From Rhodocyclaceae bacterium (GTDB lineage Bacteria; Pseudomonadota; Gammaproteobacteria; Burkholderiales; Rhodocyclaceae), in assembly GCA_016702335.1 (NCBI GenBank), contig JADJEF010000020.1:1612001-1676000 (forward strand): a DNA stretch of 64,000 nt, given 5' to 3'. The first letter of the stretch is position 1. Each line of letters starts with the position of its first letter. Position numbers and translations under genes: made by a program. Below are positions 37,882-46,178 of the stretch, piece by piece. Under the pieces are notes generated by a model that saw nothing but the letters and a program-made list of their open reading frames with translations, made no database searches and was not told where the DNA came from.

Positions 37882-38310
37882 TCAGGCGACGTCGCGGAAG
37901 GCCATAAGCAGAAAACGTGCAGGCGAACCCGCCTGACCAAAGCCGTCGGCAGAAAACTGCTCGGCGAAGAAATCGAGCAGCTGCGGGTGACTGACCAGAT
38001 CGGTCGCGGTCAGCGCACGATAGCCCATGCTCCAGTCGGCAAAATCACGCTGCGCCACTTCGCGCGTGATGACCCGGCGCACCGCCTCGTGACGAGGGTC
38101 GGCCTTGATGCGCTCATACAGGGCTTCTACTGCGTCGCGCGCACCTTCGAGCACCTGAATGAAACGGCCGTCGCTGTAGAGCAGGATGCCGGTCAGGCCC
38201 TGTGGCGGATTGTTCGCGTGTGATGCGGCGAGGATCGCCCCCAGCTCCGTCTCGCTGAAGGCGTCGGTCGCATGGCTGGTGTAAATCAATTGCCAAAGCA
38301 GTGGGGTCAT
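37882..38310 (-). CDS. BLUF-domain blue-light sensor
   Basis: 142 aa, a short BLUF protein consisting of the flavin-binding domain plus a C-terminal cap. Key residues fit: Tyr10 (LIYTS), Asn33/Asn34 (HANNPPQGLTGIL) and Gln52 (RFIQVLEG), which form the flavin hydrogen-bond switch, and the WSMGY motif further on. No fused cyclase or phosphodiesterase, so it must signal through a partner protein. It sits between the TerB-like gene and ahpF, within a peroxide-stress block, which suggests light-linked oxidative stress sensing. Confidence 0.93.
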   Translation of the reverse strand: MTPLLWQLIYTSHATDAFSETELGAILAASHANNPPQGLTGILLYSDGRFIQVLEGARDAVEALYERIKADPRHEAVRRVITREVAQRDFADWSMGYRALTATDLVSHPQLLDFFAEQFSADGFGQAGSPARFLLMAFRDVA

Positions 38311-38363
38311 GGCCGGCGATCATACGCTCCGGCAGAACAGACGTTCCGCCGGAGTTCCCTGCG

Positions 38364-39914
38364 TCAATGTGACGAATGCCGGATCAGGTAATCAAAGGCC
38401 GACAGCGCGGCTTTTGAGCCCTCGCCCATGCTGATGACGATCTGCTTGTAGGGCACCGTCGTGCAATCACCCGCCGCGAAGATACCGGTGGCCGAGGTTT
38501 CGCAGCGGGCATTGACCTCGATCTCGCGGAACTTGGAGAGCGTCACCGCTTCTTTGGCGAAGTCGGTATTGGGCAGCAGGCCGATCTGCACGAAGATGCC
38601 TTCCAGCTCAATCTGGTGTGTCTCGCCACTGGCGCGATCCTTGTAGTTCAGGCCATTCACCTTGTCGGTGCCGGTGACCTCGGTGGTCTGCGCGTTCATG
38701 ATGATCGTGACATTGCCCATGCTGCGCAGCTTGTCCTGCAACACCGCATCGGCGCGCAGCTTGGTGTCGAACTCGATCAGCGTGACATGGCTGACAATGC
38801 CGGCCAGATCAATCGCCGCCTCAACGCCCGAGTTGCCGCCGCCGATCACCGCCACGCGCTTGCCCTTGAACAGTGGGCCGTCGCAGTGCGGGCAGAAGCA
38901 CACACCCTTGCCCTTGTAGTTTTGCTCGCCGGGCACGCCCATCTCGCGCCAGCGCGCACCGGTGGCGAGAATGATCGATTTGGCCTTGAGCGAGCCGCCG
39001 CTGGCCAGCTTTACTTCGGCGAGTTCGCCGGGTGATGGCGCCGCTACCAGCCCCGCCGCTTTCTGACCGCGCATGATGTCCACGCCGTATTGCTTGACAT
39101 GCTGCTCCATGGCCGCGACCAGCTTCGGGCCTTCGGTGTAATCGACCGAGATGAAATTCTCGATGCCCATGGTATCCATGACCTGCCCGCCGAAGCGCTC
39201 GGCCACGATGCCGGTGCGGATGCCCTTGCGCGCGGCATAGATCGCCGCTGCGGCACCGGCCGGGCCGCCGCCGACGACGAGCACGTCATAGGGCGCGCGC
39301 TCGGCGAAGCTTTCCGCCGTGTTGCCAGCGCCGACTTGCGCGAGGATCTCTTCAATGCTCATGCGCCCCTGGCCGTAGTGCTCGCCATTGAGGAAGACCA
39401 TGGGCACGGCGAGCACGTTCTTGGCTTCGACTTCCGCGCGGTACAGCCCGCCCTCGATCATGACGCTGCTGATCTTGGGGTTGAGCACCGCCATCAGGTT
39501 GAGCGCCTGAATCACGTCCGGGCAGTTGTGGCATTCGAGCGAGACGTAGGTTTCAAAGGCCAGCGGGCGGTCGATGGCCTTGATCTGGGCAATGATCTCG
39601 GGCTCGACCTTGGGCGGGTGCCCACCGGTTTGCAGCAGGGCCAAGACCAGCGAGGTAAATTCGTGACCCATGGGCAGGCCGGCGAAGGTGATGCGTGCCG
39701 GCTGGCCGGGCTCGCCGACGGTAAAGGATGGCACGCGTGCATCCTTGCCATCAAAGCGGGCGCTAACTTTGTCGGAAAGGCTGGCGATGTCTTCGACCAG
39801 ACCGCGCATTTCTGCGGCAGGCTCGCCGCCATCCAGCGTCGCCACCAGCTCGATGGGGCGCTGGAGCTTTTCGAGGTAGGCGGCGAGTTGGGCTTTGATA
39901 TTGGCTTCGAGCAT
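38364..39914 (-). CDS. ahpF: Alkyl hydroperoxide reductase subunit F
   Basis: 516 aa flavoprotein that passes electrons from NAD(P)H to AhpC. N-terminal double thioredoxin fold with redox pair CHNC at about residues 129-132, linker, then FAD-binding GGGPAGAAAAIYAARKGIRTG, second redox pair in CFCPHCDGP, NADH-binding VIGGGNSGVEAA, and FAD-binding AAGDCTTVPYKQI. Length matches the family. The linker between the thioredoxin and FAD parts (EILAQVGAGNTAESF) carries a dispersed-repeat copy; homologous enzymes have a different sequence of similar length here, so it looks like replacement rather than insertion. Lies 79 bp downstream of ahpC, beyond a terminator-like hairpin. Confidence 0.97.
   Translation of the reverse strand: MLEANIKAQLAAYLEKLQRPIELVATLDGGEPAAEMRGLVEDIASLSDKVSARFDGKDARVPSFTVGEPGQPARITFAGLPMGHEFTSLVLALLQTGGHPPKVEPEIIAQIKAIDRPLAFETYVSLECHNCPDVIQALNLMAVLNPKISSVMIEGGLYRAEVEAKNVLAVPMVFLNGEHYGQGRMSIEEILAQVGAGNTAESFAERAPYDVLVVGGGPAGAAAAIYAARKGIRTGIVAERFGGQVMDTMGIENFISVDYTEGPKLVAAMEQHVKQYGVDIMRGQKAAGLVAAPSPGELAEVKLASGGSLKAKSIILATGARWREMGVPGEQNYKGKGVCFCPHCDGPLFKGKRVAVIGGGNSGVEAAIDLAGIVSHVTLIEFDTKLRADAVLQDKLRSMGNVTIIMNAQTTEVTGTDKVNGLNYKDRASGETHQIELEGIFVQIGLLPNTDFAKEAVTLSKFREIEVNARCETSATGIFAAGDCTTVPYKQIVISMGEGSKAALSAFDYLIRHSSH
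39312..39340 (-). repeat. Dispersed repeat copy in ahpF linker
   Basis: Same strand as ahpF, about residues 192-201, read AQVGAGNTAE. Core exact, then CAAC and ACGGCG. Confidence 0.8.
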
Positions 39915-39953
39915 GATGTTCTCCGGAATGATCGTTAAAAACTATTGATTGGG

Positions 39954-39979
39954 TCAAAGAAAGGGCACCGAAGTGCCCC
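39954..39979 (-). terminator. Rho-independent terminator/attenuator between ahpC and ahpF
   Basis: On the minus strand GGGCAC-TTCG-GTGCCC is followed by TTTCTTT: a 6-bp GC-rich stem closed by a UUCG tetraloop and a T-rich tail, just after the ahpC stop. Would lower ahpF expression relative to ahpC. Confidence 0.75.
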
Positions 39980-39993
39980 CTTGGGGTTAGCGC

Positions 39994-40557
39994 TTAGATC
40001 TTGCCGACGAGGTCCAGCGAGGGAGCCAGGGTCTTGGCGCCTTCTTTCCACTTGGCGGGGCAGACTTCACCGGGGTGCGAGGCGGTGTATTGAGCGGCCT
40101 TCAGCTTGCGCAGGGTCTCGGACACGTCGCGGGCGATCTCGTTGGAGTGGATTTCCACGGTCTTGATCACGCCATCGGGATTGATCACGAAGGTGCCGCG
40201 CAGCGCCAGGCCTTCTTCGTCGATATGCACGTCAAAGGCGCGGGTCAGCTTGTGGGTCGGGTCGCCGACCAGCGGGAACTTGGCCTTGCCAACGGCCGGC
40301 GAAGTCTCGTGCCAGACCTTGTGCGAGAAGTGGGTGTCGGTGGTCACGATATAGACCTCGGCACCGGCCTTCTGGAATTCGTCGTAGTTGTTGGCGGCGT
40401 CTTCGATTTCGGTCGGGCAGTTGAAGGTGAAGGCGGCCGGCATGAAGATCACGACCGACCACTTGCCCTTGAGGCTGGCTTCGGTGACTTCAATGAACTT
40501 GCCGTTGTGGAAGGCTTCGGTCTTAAACGGTTGAACGGTGGTGTTGATGAGGCTCAT
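39994..40557 (-). CDS. ahpC: Alkyl hydroperoxide reductase subunit C (2-Cys peroxiredoxin)
   Basis: 187 aa typical 2-Cys peroxiredoxin that reduces hydrogen peroxide and organic peroxides. Peroxidatic Cys47 in FTFNCPTE (Asn where most family members have Val), TDTHFSHKVWH with the conserved Ser/Trp stretch, RGTFVINPDG, and resolving Cys in EVCPAKW near the C-terminus. ATG at 40557 with AAGGAG just upstream. About 70 bp further upstream is a well-formed OxyR operator, so induction by peroxide through the OxyR encoded 2 kb away is expected. AhpF, encoded next, regenerates it. Confidence 0.97.
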   Translation of the reverse strand: MSLINTTVQPFKTEAFHNGKFIEVTEASLKGKWSVVIFMPAAFTFNCPTEIEDAANNYDEFQKAGAEVYIVTTDTHFSHKVWHETSPAVGKAKFPLVGDPTHKLTRAFDVHIDEEGLALRGTFVINPDGVIKTVEIHSNEIARDVSETLRKLKAAQYTASHPGEVCPAKWKEGAKTLAPSLDLVGKI

Positions 40558-40625
40558 GCGATGCTCCTTGGTGGGGTTGGGTTGAACGACGAACGAATAG
40601 TAGGGCGCTCGTCACGATTAGAAAA

Positions 40626-40662
40626 ATGATTTGTCGCTATGAAGCTGATAGGTTTTGCCTAA
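40626..40662 (-). promoter_or_regulatory. OxyR operator upstream of ahpC
   Basis: Four tetrads with exact 7-bp spacing: ATGA, CTAT, ATAG, CTAA (consensus ATAG/CTAT/ATAG/CTAT). The middle two are perfect and the outer two near. Position about 70-105 bp before the ahpC start suits activation. Confidence 0.75.
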
Positions 40663-40685
40663 TCGACGCCACGCTCAGGATGCCG

Positions 40686-41150
40686 TCAGGCCTCCAGCAG
40701 GCTGCGCAGCATCCAGGCCGTTTGCTCGTGCACCTGCAGGCGCTGGGTGAGCAGGTCGGCGGTCGGTTGGTCGTCGGCCTTGGCCACCACCGGGAACAGG
40801 CTGCGGGCGGTACGCGCGACGGCTTCCTGGGCCTTGACCAGATGCGCGACCATGTCGTCGGCCTTCGGCTGGCCGGCAACTTCCTTGATCGAGGTAAGCG
40901 CGGCGTACTCGGCAAAGGTGCCGGGTGCCGGAAAGCCCAGCGAGCGGATGCGCTCGGCGATCATGTCCAGCGCGTTCCACTGCTCGGTGTATTGGGCCAT
41001 GAACATGGCGTGCAGGCTGTTGAACTGCGGCCCGGTCACGTTCCAGTGGAAGTTGTGCGTCATCAGATACAGGCTGAAGCTGTCTGCGAGCAGTTTTGAC
41101 AAGCCATCGGCGATGGCCTTGCGCTCTTTTTTGTTGATTCCGATGTCCAT
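40686..41150 (-). CDS. dps: Dps-family DNA-protecting ferritin
   Basis: 154 aa, forms a 12-subunit iron-oxidising shell. Ferroxidase ligands of the Dps type are visible: LMTHNFHWNVTGPQFNSLHAMF followed by YTEQWNALDMIAERIRSLG, giving the His/Asp/Glu set at the dimer interface. ATG at 41150 with GGAG in GTCTCCTGAG-type upstream sequence on the minus strand. Sequesters iron and detoxifies peroxide. It stands between ahpC and the GDT1-type transporter gene on the same strand; no separate OxyR site was seen in its 99-bp upstream gap. Confidence 0.95.
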   Translation of the reverse strand: MDIGINKKERKAIADGLSKLLADSFSLYLMTHNFHWNVTGPQFNSLHAMFMAQYTEQWNALDMIAERIRSLGFPAPGTFAEYAALTSIKEVAGQPKADDMVAHLVKAQEAVARTARSLFPVVAKADDQPTADLLTQRLQVHEQTAWMLRSLLEA

Positions 41151-41249
41151 GCGGGTCTCCTGAGTGGGTGAAGGGTTGGCAACAACTTTACCCGCTTGGC
41201 GTGAAAGCGGCGATGGATTTGCTGCGTTCTGACTCGCCGCTTTCCAGTC

Positions 41250-41810
41250 TCAATGGACTAGCAGCGTCAGCACCCCGAGCACGGCAAAGATCACGGCGGT
41301 GACTTTGTGCACCACCGCCACCGGCAGCTTGCGCGTAATCGCTTCGCCAAACAGCACCACCGGCACATTGGCCAGCAGCATGCCGATGGTCGTGCCCATC
41401 ACGACGGGAATCAGGTCGTTGAAACGGGCTGCCAGCGCCACTGTCGCCACCTGCGTCTTGTCGCCCATTTCGGCGAGGAAGAAGGCGATCAGTGTCGCCG
41501 TAAAGGCGCCGAGCGCAGCCTTGGCTTGCGTGTCGTCATCGTCGAGCTGGTCGGGGATCAGCGTCCACGCCGCCATGGCGAGAAAGGAAAGACCGACAAT
41601 CCAGCGCAAGGTATCTGGCTCCAGCGTGGTAGTGATCCAGCTGCCCAGCGTGCCGGCCAGCGCATGGTTGAGCACGGTGGCGACAAAAATGCCGGCGATG
41701 ATGGGTAGCGGCTTCTTGAAGCGCGTGGCCAGTACCAGAGCGAGCAACTGCGTCTTGTCGCCGACTTCGGCGAGCGCCACTAGGGCGCTGGAGAGGAGGA
41801 AGGCTTCCAT
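41250..41810 (-). CDS. TMEM165/GDT1 (UPF0016) family cation transporter, probable Mn2+ exporter
   Basis: 186 aa, six predicted membrane spans. The family signature E-x-G-D-K-T/S occurs twice: VALAEVGDKTQLLALVLATRF near residue 15 and FFLAEMGDKTQVATVALAARF near residue 112, one per half, as expected for the inverted-repeat fold. Bacterial members export Mn2+. An acidic loop (DQLDDDDT) separates the halves. It lies 46 bp after oxyR on the same strand and a dispersed repeat occupies most of that gap, so no clear ribosome site remains. Grouping with OxyR and Dps fits Mn/Fe control during peroxide stress. Confidence 0.9.
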   Translation of the reverse strand: MEAFLLSSALVALAEVGDKTQLLALVLATRFKKPLPIIAGIFVATVLNHALAGTLGSWITTTLEPDTLRWIVGLSFLAMAAWTLIPDQLDDDDTQAKAALGAFTATLIAFFLAEMGDKTQVATVALAARFNDLIPVVMGTTIGMLLANVPVVLFGEAITRKLPVAVVHKVTAVIFAVLGVLTLLVH

Positions 41811-41818
41811 GCAGTTTT

Positions 41819-41847
41819 CGCAAGTCGGCGCTGGTGGTACGGCGCTT
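41819..41847 (+). repeat. Dispersed repeat copy between oxyR and transporter gene
   Basis: CGCAAGTCGGCGCTGG, TGGT, ACGGCGCTT, 9-37 bp upstream of the transporter start and antisense to it, filling the leader. Confidence 0.85.
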
Positions 41848-41856
41848 GGACCTGAA

Positions 41857-42765
41857 TCAGCGGCAGGGCATCGTCCCGGGCAGCGCGCAGTCCAGCAGTG
41901 CGCCGCGTATCAGGTCGATCGCCTTGTTGCGCGGAAAACTGGTGCGCCAGACCAGCCCTACCCGGCGCGTTGGTGTCGGTTCGGTAAAGCGCTTGACCCG
42001 CAGCAGGGGATCATTGCCGGAAATGCGATCCACCCCCGAGGCTGGCATGACGGTCACGCCCACGCCCGAAGCAACCATGTGACGGATCGTTTCCAGCGAA
42101 CTGCTTTCCAGCACCTGAGGCGCAGCACCGATGCTCGCCGCACACAAGTCGAGCACCTGATCACGGAAACAGTTGCCGGCACCGAGCATGAGCAGGGGCT
42201 CGTCGAGCAAGCGCTGCGGGTCAACACTTTTTAGCTTCGCCCACGGGTGGGCCGCCGGCACGAGTGCGCGGAAGGCTTCGTCATAGACCGGCTGCGCCAC
42301 GATGCCCGGCTCGCTGACGGGCAGGGCCAGGATCAGCACGTCAAGCTCGCCACTTTTCAGTCGCTCGATCAGCTGCGAGGTGTAGCCCTCGCTGATATAG
42401 AGCGGCATATCGGGTGCACGTTCTTTGAGCAGCGGCACCAGCGCCGGCAACAGATACGGCCCAATGGTGTAGATGGCGCCCAGACGCAGCGGGCCGGCCA
42501 ACGGGTTCTTGCCGGCCGCCGCCAGCTCGGTAATCCGCCCCGATTCCGCCAGTACGCGCGCTGCCTGGGCAATGATTTGTTCACCGATGGGGGTGGCGCG
42601 CACCTCGCCGACCCCGCGCTCGAACAGGGGCACACCGAGCTGCTCTTCCAGCTTTTTGACGGCCACGGACAGCGTGGGCTGGGACACGTGGCACTTCTCG
42701 GCGGCGCGGCCGAAGTGGCGCTCCCGGGCAAGGGCGACGATGTAGCGAAGGTCGGTCAGAGTCAT
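41857..42765 (-). CDS. oxyR: LysR-type peroxide sensor OxyR
   Basis: 302 aa from ATG at 42765 (MTLTDLRYIV); the open frame runs further upstream but those residues do not belong to the LysR fold. Helix-turn-helix about 1-60 (FGRAAEKCHVSQPTLSVAVKKLEEQLG). The redox switch is intact: Cys199 in NCFRDQVLDLC with its partner Cys208, the same numbers as in E. coli OxyR, which form a disulfide on oxidation. Regulates peroxide defence; a matching operator is present before ahpC. Divergent from the HPF-like gene across 150 bp that contains an inverted repeat. Confidence 0.95.
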   Translation of the reverse strand: MTLTDLRYIVALARERHFGRAAEKCHVSQPTLSVAVKKLEEQLGVPLFERGVGEVRATPIGEQIIAQAARVLAESGRITELAAAGKNPLAGPLRLGAIYTIGPYLLPALVPLLKERAPDMPLYISEGYTSQLIERLKSGELDVLILALPVSEPGIVAQPVYDEAFRALVPAAHPWAKLKSVDPQRLLDEPLLMLGAGNCFRDQVLDLCAASIGAAPQVLESSSLETIRHMVASGVGVTVMPASGVDRISGNDPLLRVKRFTEPTPTRRVGLVWRTSFPRNKAIDLIRGALLDCALPGTMPCR

Positions 42766-42816
42766 TGCGCAATTATGCCGAGATCGCGCCCAGGGCGACA
42801 GGGTACAAGTTATAGC

Positions 42817-42831
42817 ATCGAGTTTCTCGAT
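42817..42831. promoter_or_regulatory. Inverted repeat in oxyR/HPF divergent region
   Basis: Perfect ATCGAG-TTT-CTCGAT palindrome; a further ATCGAG half-site follows about 25 bp on. It does not fit the OxyR tetrad spacing, so another regulator or a LysR-type autoregulatory site is possible. Confidence 0.4.
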
Positions 42832-42915
42832 CATTTATTAACAAAGAATCGGTTTGATCGAGTTATCAGCGCGCTCTACAGTGAAGCCTGTCATCAACCA
42901 CGCAAGGAGAAAACG

Positions 42916-43281
42916 ATGCACATGCACATTCATGCCGACGGCTTCGAACTGACGGCCGGACTACGCGCCTACGCTCAAGGCCGCTTCGCATTCGCCCTGG
43001 ATCGCGCTCGCCACCTGGTCAATCAGGTATCGATCCGGCTGGCCGACATCAACGGGCCCAGAGGTGGCAAAGACAAGCAATGCAAGGTGCAGATCACGCT
43101 GCCCAACGGTCGCGACGTGGTGATCAATGATCTCGACAGCGATCTGTATGTGGCCATCGACAAGGCCGCTGATCGCGCCAGTCGCACTGTCTCGCGGCGC
43201 ATGGAGCGCCGGCGCGACCACCGGCACGGCCCGGTGCCCCGCTACACCAAGACACAAGAGCCACTCACTGACGAATCCTGA
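42916..43281 (+). CDS. Ribosome hibernation factor, HPF/RaiA family (short form)
   Basis: 121 aa; ATG at 42916 with AAGGAG at 42904. One beta-alpha-beta-beta-beta-alpha domain of the sigma-54 modulation/S30EA type: MHMHIHADGFELTAGLRAY, VNQVSIRLADINGPRGGKDKQCKVQI, VVINDLDSDLYVAIDKAADRASRTVSRR, then a basic tail. No long C-terminal dimerisation domain. Predicted to bind the 30S subunit decoding region and silence ribosomes under stress. Followed 11 bp later by a TerB-like gene, so the two form a stress operon divergent from oxyR. Confidence 0.88.
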   Translation: MHMHIHADGFELTAGLRAYAQGRFAFALDRARHLVNQVSIRLADINGPRGGKDKQCKVQITLPNGRDVVINDLDSDLYVAIDKAADRASRTVSRRMERRRDHRHGPVPRYTKTQEPLTDES

Positions 43282-43292
43282 AGGAACATCTC

Positions 43293-43781
43293 ATGCGCCA
43301 TTACACCCCCGATAGCCCGCACGCCGCTGCACGCCTCCTCGCCCTGGCCATCCTGGCTGATGGCGGATTGGACGTGGCCGAACTGCGCGTTCTTGACGAC
43401 TATGAAATTGAAGGCAAACTTGGTATCGACAAGCGCCTGTTCGACGAGGTAATCAAGGATTTCTGCTTCGACCTCGCCCAGTACTCCGACCGTGAGTTCG
43501 TTGCACAGCTGGAACTCGACCGCGAGACGATCGGGCACCTGCTGCGCGACATACGCAACGCGAAGGCGCAAATGGAATTGCTGCGCATGATGGTTGATAT
43601 CGTCAATGCCGATGGTTCGCTGGTCGGCGGCGAAGCGGTGCTGATCGCCGAGGCCATGGTGGTCTGGGGTCTGGACCTGCATCGCGTCGCCATCGATTCG
43701 CGTTCGGCGCGCGGCAGCGTTTCGCCGCGCGCACTTGATCGCCGTTCGGGGGATCGTGGCAAGGTGCGTCGCATCGCCTGA
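43293..43781 (+). CDS. TerB-like helical protein (second copy)
   Basis: 162 aa. TerB pattern: ARLLALAILADGGLDVAELRVLDDYEI near the start and LLRMMVDIVNADGSLVGGEAVLIAEAMVVWG in the second half, both with ADG acidic loops. C-terminal 30 residues are Ser/Arg-rich and probably disordered. Co-transcribed with the HPF-like gene (11-bp gap). It is a distant relative of the TerB-like protein at 37371, mirrored around the stress block. Function within the stress response is inferred. Confidence 0.8.
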   Translation: MRHYTPDSPHAAARLLALAILADGGLDVAELRVLDDYEIEGKLGIDKRLFDEVIKDFCFDLAQYSDREFVAQLELDRETIGHLLRDIRNAKAQMELLRMMVDIVNADGSLVGGEAVLIAEAMVVWGLDLHRVAIDSRSARGSVSPRALDRRSGDRGKVRRIA

Positions 43782-43837
43782 CCCACAGCGGCAGTTTGAT
43801 GCGGTAGAGTCGTGCTTCGCGCCGCCGGAGCACGACC

Positions 43838-44464
43838 ATGAAAAAATCCCTCAAAGCGCATTACGAGCACCATGTCCTGCCGCACCTGATCGAACTTGCC
43901 TGCGGCGCCGGGCCGATGATGAAGACCCGCTCCAAGCTGGTGCCACAGGCCGAAGGCCGGGTGCTGGAAATCGGTATCGGTACCGGGCTGAATTTATCTT
44001 TCTACGATACCAACCGGGTCAGCTCGATCACCGGCGTTGATCCGGCGGCCGCCATGCACAAGCGGGCGCGGACGCGCGCTAAAAAATTGCCGATCCCGGT
44101 AGAAACGGTCGCGCTTGAACTGGGCGAGATTCAGGCGGAGCGCCACTCGTTCGATACCATCGTATGCACATTCACCCTGTGCACCATCCCCGATGTGCCC
44201 GGGGCATTTGAGGAAATGCGCCGGGTGCTAAAACCGGGTGGCCGGCTTTTATTTGCCGAGCACGGGCGGGCGCCCGAGCCATCGGTATCACTCTGGCAAG
44301 ACCGGCTGGGACCTCTGTGGACACCGATGGCAGGCGGTTGCCACCTCAACAGGGATATCCCGGAATTGATTCGTGCCGGCGGCTTCAGTATTGAAGACAT
44401 GGAAGCGGGCTACCAGAAGGGCTGGCGGCCGATGAGCTATGTCTATCGCGGCTCGGCGCGCTGA
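43838..44464 (+). CDS. Class I SAM-dependent methyltransferase (METTL7/UbiE-like)
   Basis: 208 aa. Rossmann methyltransferase with motif I VLEIGIGTGLNLSFY, GVDPAAAM as motif II, SFDTIVCTFTLCTIPDVPGAFEEMRRVLKPGGRLLFAEHG covering motifs IV to VI. The short helical N-terminus (YEHHVLPHLIELACG) and HLNRDIPELIRAGGF C-terminal part match small phospholipid- or thiol-type methyltransferases of the METTL7 kind; the substrate is unknown. ATG at 43838. Single gene, 56 bp after the TerB-like stop and about 100 bp before the next gene. Confidence 0.88.
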   Translation: MKKSLKAHYEHHVLPHLIELACGAGPMMKTRSKLVPQAEGRVLEIGIGTGLNLSFYDTNRVSSITGVDPAAAMHKRARTRAKKLPIPVETVALELGEIQAERHSFDTIVCTFTLCTIPDVPGAFEEMRRVLKPGGRLLFAEHGRAPEPSVSLWQDRLGPLWTPMAGGCHLNRDIPELIRAGGFSIEDMEAGYQKGWRPMSYVYRGSAR

Positions 44465-44563
44465 ACCCTTACCAGGCAATAGTAGGCATGCTCAACTACC
44501 TGACTGCTGCGAAGCACCTACAATGAAGCGGCGTTAACACGCTTAACCGGTGCTTGATTAGTC

Positions 44564-46174
44564 ATGATCCCCAGCGTATCGCTGCACTTGCTGACGCAGG
44601 ACAACACGATTCCGGGCAACCGGAAGGACGGCTTTCGTTACCACCACCTGCTTTTTCTGATCGTTGCTACGCCGATTTATCTGTGGCTTGAGCTTGCCTT
44701 CGGCGTGCGCCTGCTCGACGCCATGAGTACCCACGTGCGCATCGAGGAGACAGAGGCTATCGGCCACAGTGGCCGCCTGATCTCGGGTGCGGCGGTGGCC
44801 TTGTTTCTGGTTACTGGCTGGTTTCGGCAATGCGAGAAGAAAGATTTGGGCCTGGGTCGGGCAGCACTGGTCAGTGTGCTGATCGTGCTGCTTTCGTTCT
44901 TCGTCACCTGGCATGTGCAAGAGATCATCCTGAAGTTTTACGTAAAGCGCTCGCATGACGAATTGCCCTGGGCCTTTGCCAGTCTCGCCCTGCTCTGTGC
45001 AGCAGGTTATGGCTTGTACCATCTCTGGCTGCTTAAGCTCTCGGGCAAGGGGCGCCGCATGCGCTACCTTTGGCTGGGGCTCGGTGCGGTGGTATTGCTT
45101 GGCCTGGGGTACGCTCAGAGCCAACTGCTGCGCAATGTCGACAAAGGGCGTCTCGATCGGCTGGGAGTAGAGCGTCAGCAGACTGCCACACTGACGATTT
45201 ATCGCCGCGGCCTGCAGGAGGGCCTGGTGACACTGCCCGGGGGCGACCACCCCGAATGGGCCCTGAAGAGCCCTGAAGGCAAGACCTACCTGGCCCTGTT
45301 TCCGATTTTTGCTCAGGTATACGATCAGGAAGTGTTTGCCGCCGAGCGCCCCCGCCTGATTGCCGAACTGGCCTATCGTGACTGGGATGCCGAATATGGA
45401 GAGCAGGTCTTTGCCGGCTATCAGGAAGTTGATCAGCGCCTGATGCAGCGCTATACGGACGAATACGTGGGCAGCAAGCGCCCGCTCGTGCTGGGGCAAC
45501 GTAGCGTTGAGCCCGGGTTGAGCGAAACACAGTTCAAAAATTCGGCTGCCGCCCAGCACTATCTGCGCAAGGAACTCGCCTGCTTCGACTGCGAGTTCAC
45601 CATGGGCATGAATCGAAGCGAGTTCGGACGCGAGCTCTTCAAGTGGACCCGTCAGCGTGAAGTGCAACAGGCTATCGAAGACTTCGCCTCTCCGGAGACC
45701 TTCAAGTCCGGTGAGTGGGGCGACCGGGCTGCCCGCACCTATTGGGCACCTATCCTTGCCCTGTTGTTCTCGATGCTCGGGGTCTTTATCCACGTTTTTC
45801 GCCTGATCGTGACCCTGGCGGCCTACCGGCATCGGCTGACCTTCGACCGCATCGGTGCCGCCGATTCGCCCCTGGCCAACGAGGTGCTGCGTAACAGCGC
45901 CCGTGTCACCGCCGCTGCGATCATTTGCATTTTCCTCTTCACCTATTTTTCCGATAACCGCATTACGGGTGACCCGGGCTATACCGAGCATCGTGCCGAG
46001 ATGTGGCGTACCCGTCCCTTCGTGGGGGCCATTGCCGCCCACTGGACCGTCAACGCGCAGGGTTTCGTTTACCCATTCACCAAGAAAGTTCGCCCGGACT
46101 GGATGACGTTTGATAAAGATCCGATGCCTTACATCCCCATCGTGAACCTCTGGTTCCAGGAAGACTACCGGTAA
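44564..46174 (+). CDS. Multi-span membrane protein of unknown function
   Basis: 536 aa; no family recognised. Hydrophobic segments at about 27-48, 70-88, 100-118, 127-148 and 158-178, then a large soluble loop about 180-385, then segments about 393-420 and 445-465 and a C-terminal soluble tail of about 70 residues. The loop contains LTIYRRGLQEG, ALFPIFAQVYDQEVFAAERPR, WDAEYGEQVFAGY and a CFDCEFTMGMNR cysteine pair. It is charged and acidic, so probably folded outside the membrane. ATG at 44564. Four bases separate it from the VOC gene, so the two are likely co-transcribed. The tail ends WFQEDYR. Confidence 0.75.
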   Translation: MIPSVSLHLLTQDNTIPGNRKDGFRYHHLLFLIVATPIYLWLELAFGVRLLDAMSTHVRIEETEAIGHSGRLISGAAVALFLVTGWFRQCEKKDLGLGRAALVSVLIVLLSFFVTWHVQEIILKFYVKRSHDELPWAFASLALLCAAGYGLYHLWLLKLSGKGRRMRYLWLGLGAVVLLGLGYAQSQLLRNVDKGRLDRLGVERQQTATLTIYRRGLQEGLVTLPGGDHPEWALKSPEGKTYLALFPIFAQVYDQEVFAAERPRLIAELAYRDWDAEYGEQVFAGYQEVDQRLMQRYTDEYVGSKRPLVLGQRSVEPGLSETQFKNSAAAQHYLRKELACFDCEFTMGMNRSEFGRELFKWTRQREVQQAIEDFASPETFKSGEWGDRAARTYWAPILALLFSMLGVFIHVFRLIVTLAAYRHRLTFDRIGAADSPLANEVLRNSARVTAAAIICIFLFTYFSDNRITGDPGYTEHRAEMWRTRPFVGAIAAHWTVNAQGFVYPFTKKVRPDWMTFDKDPMPYIPIVNLWFQEDYR

Positions 46175-46178
46175 TGCC

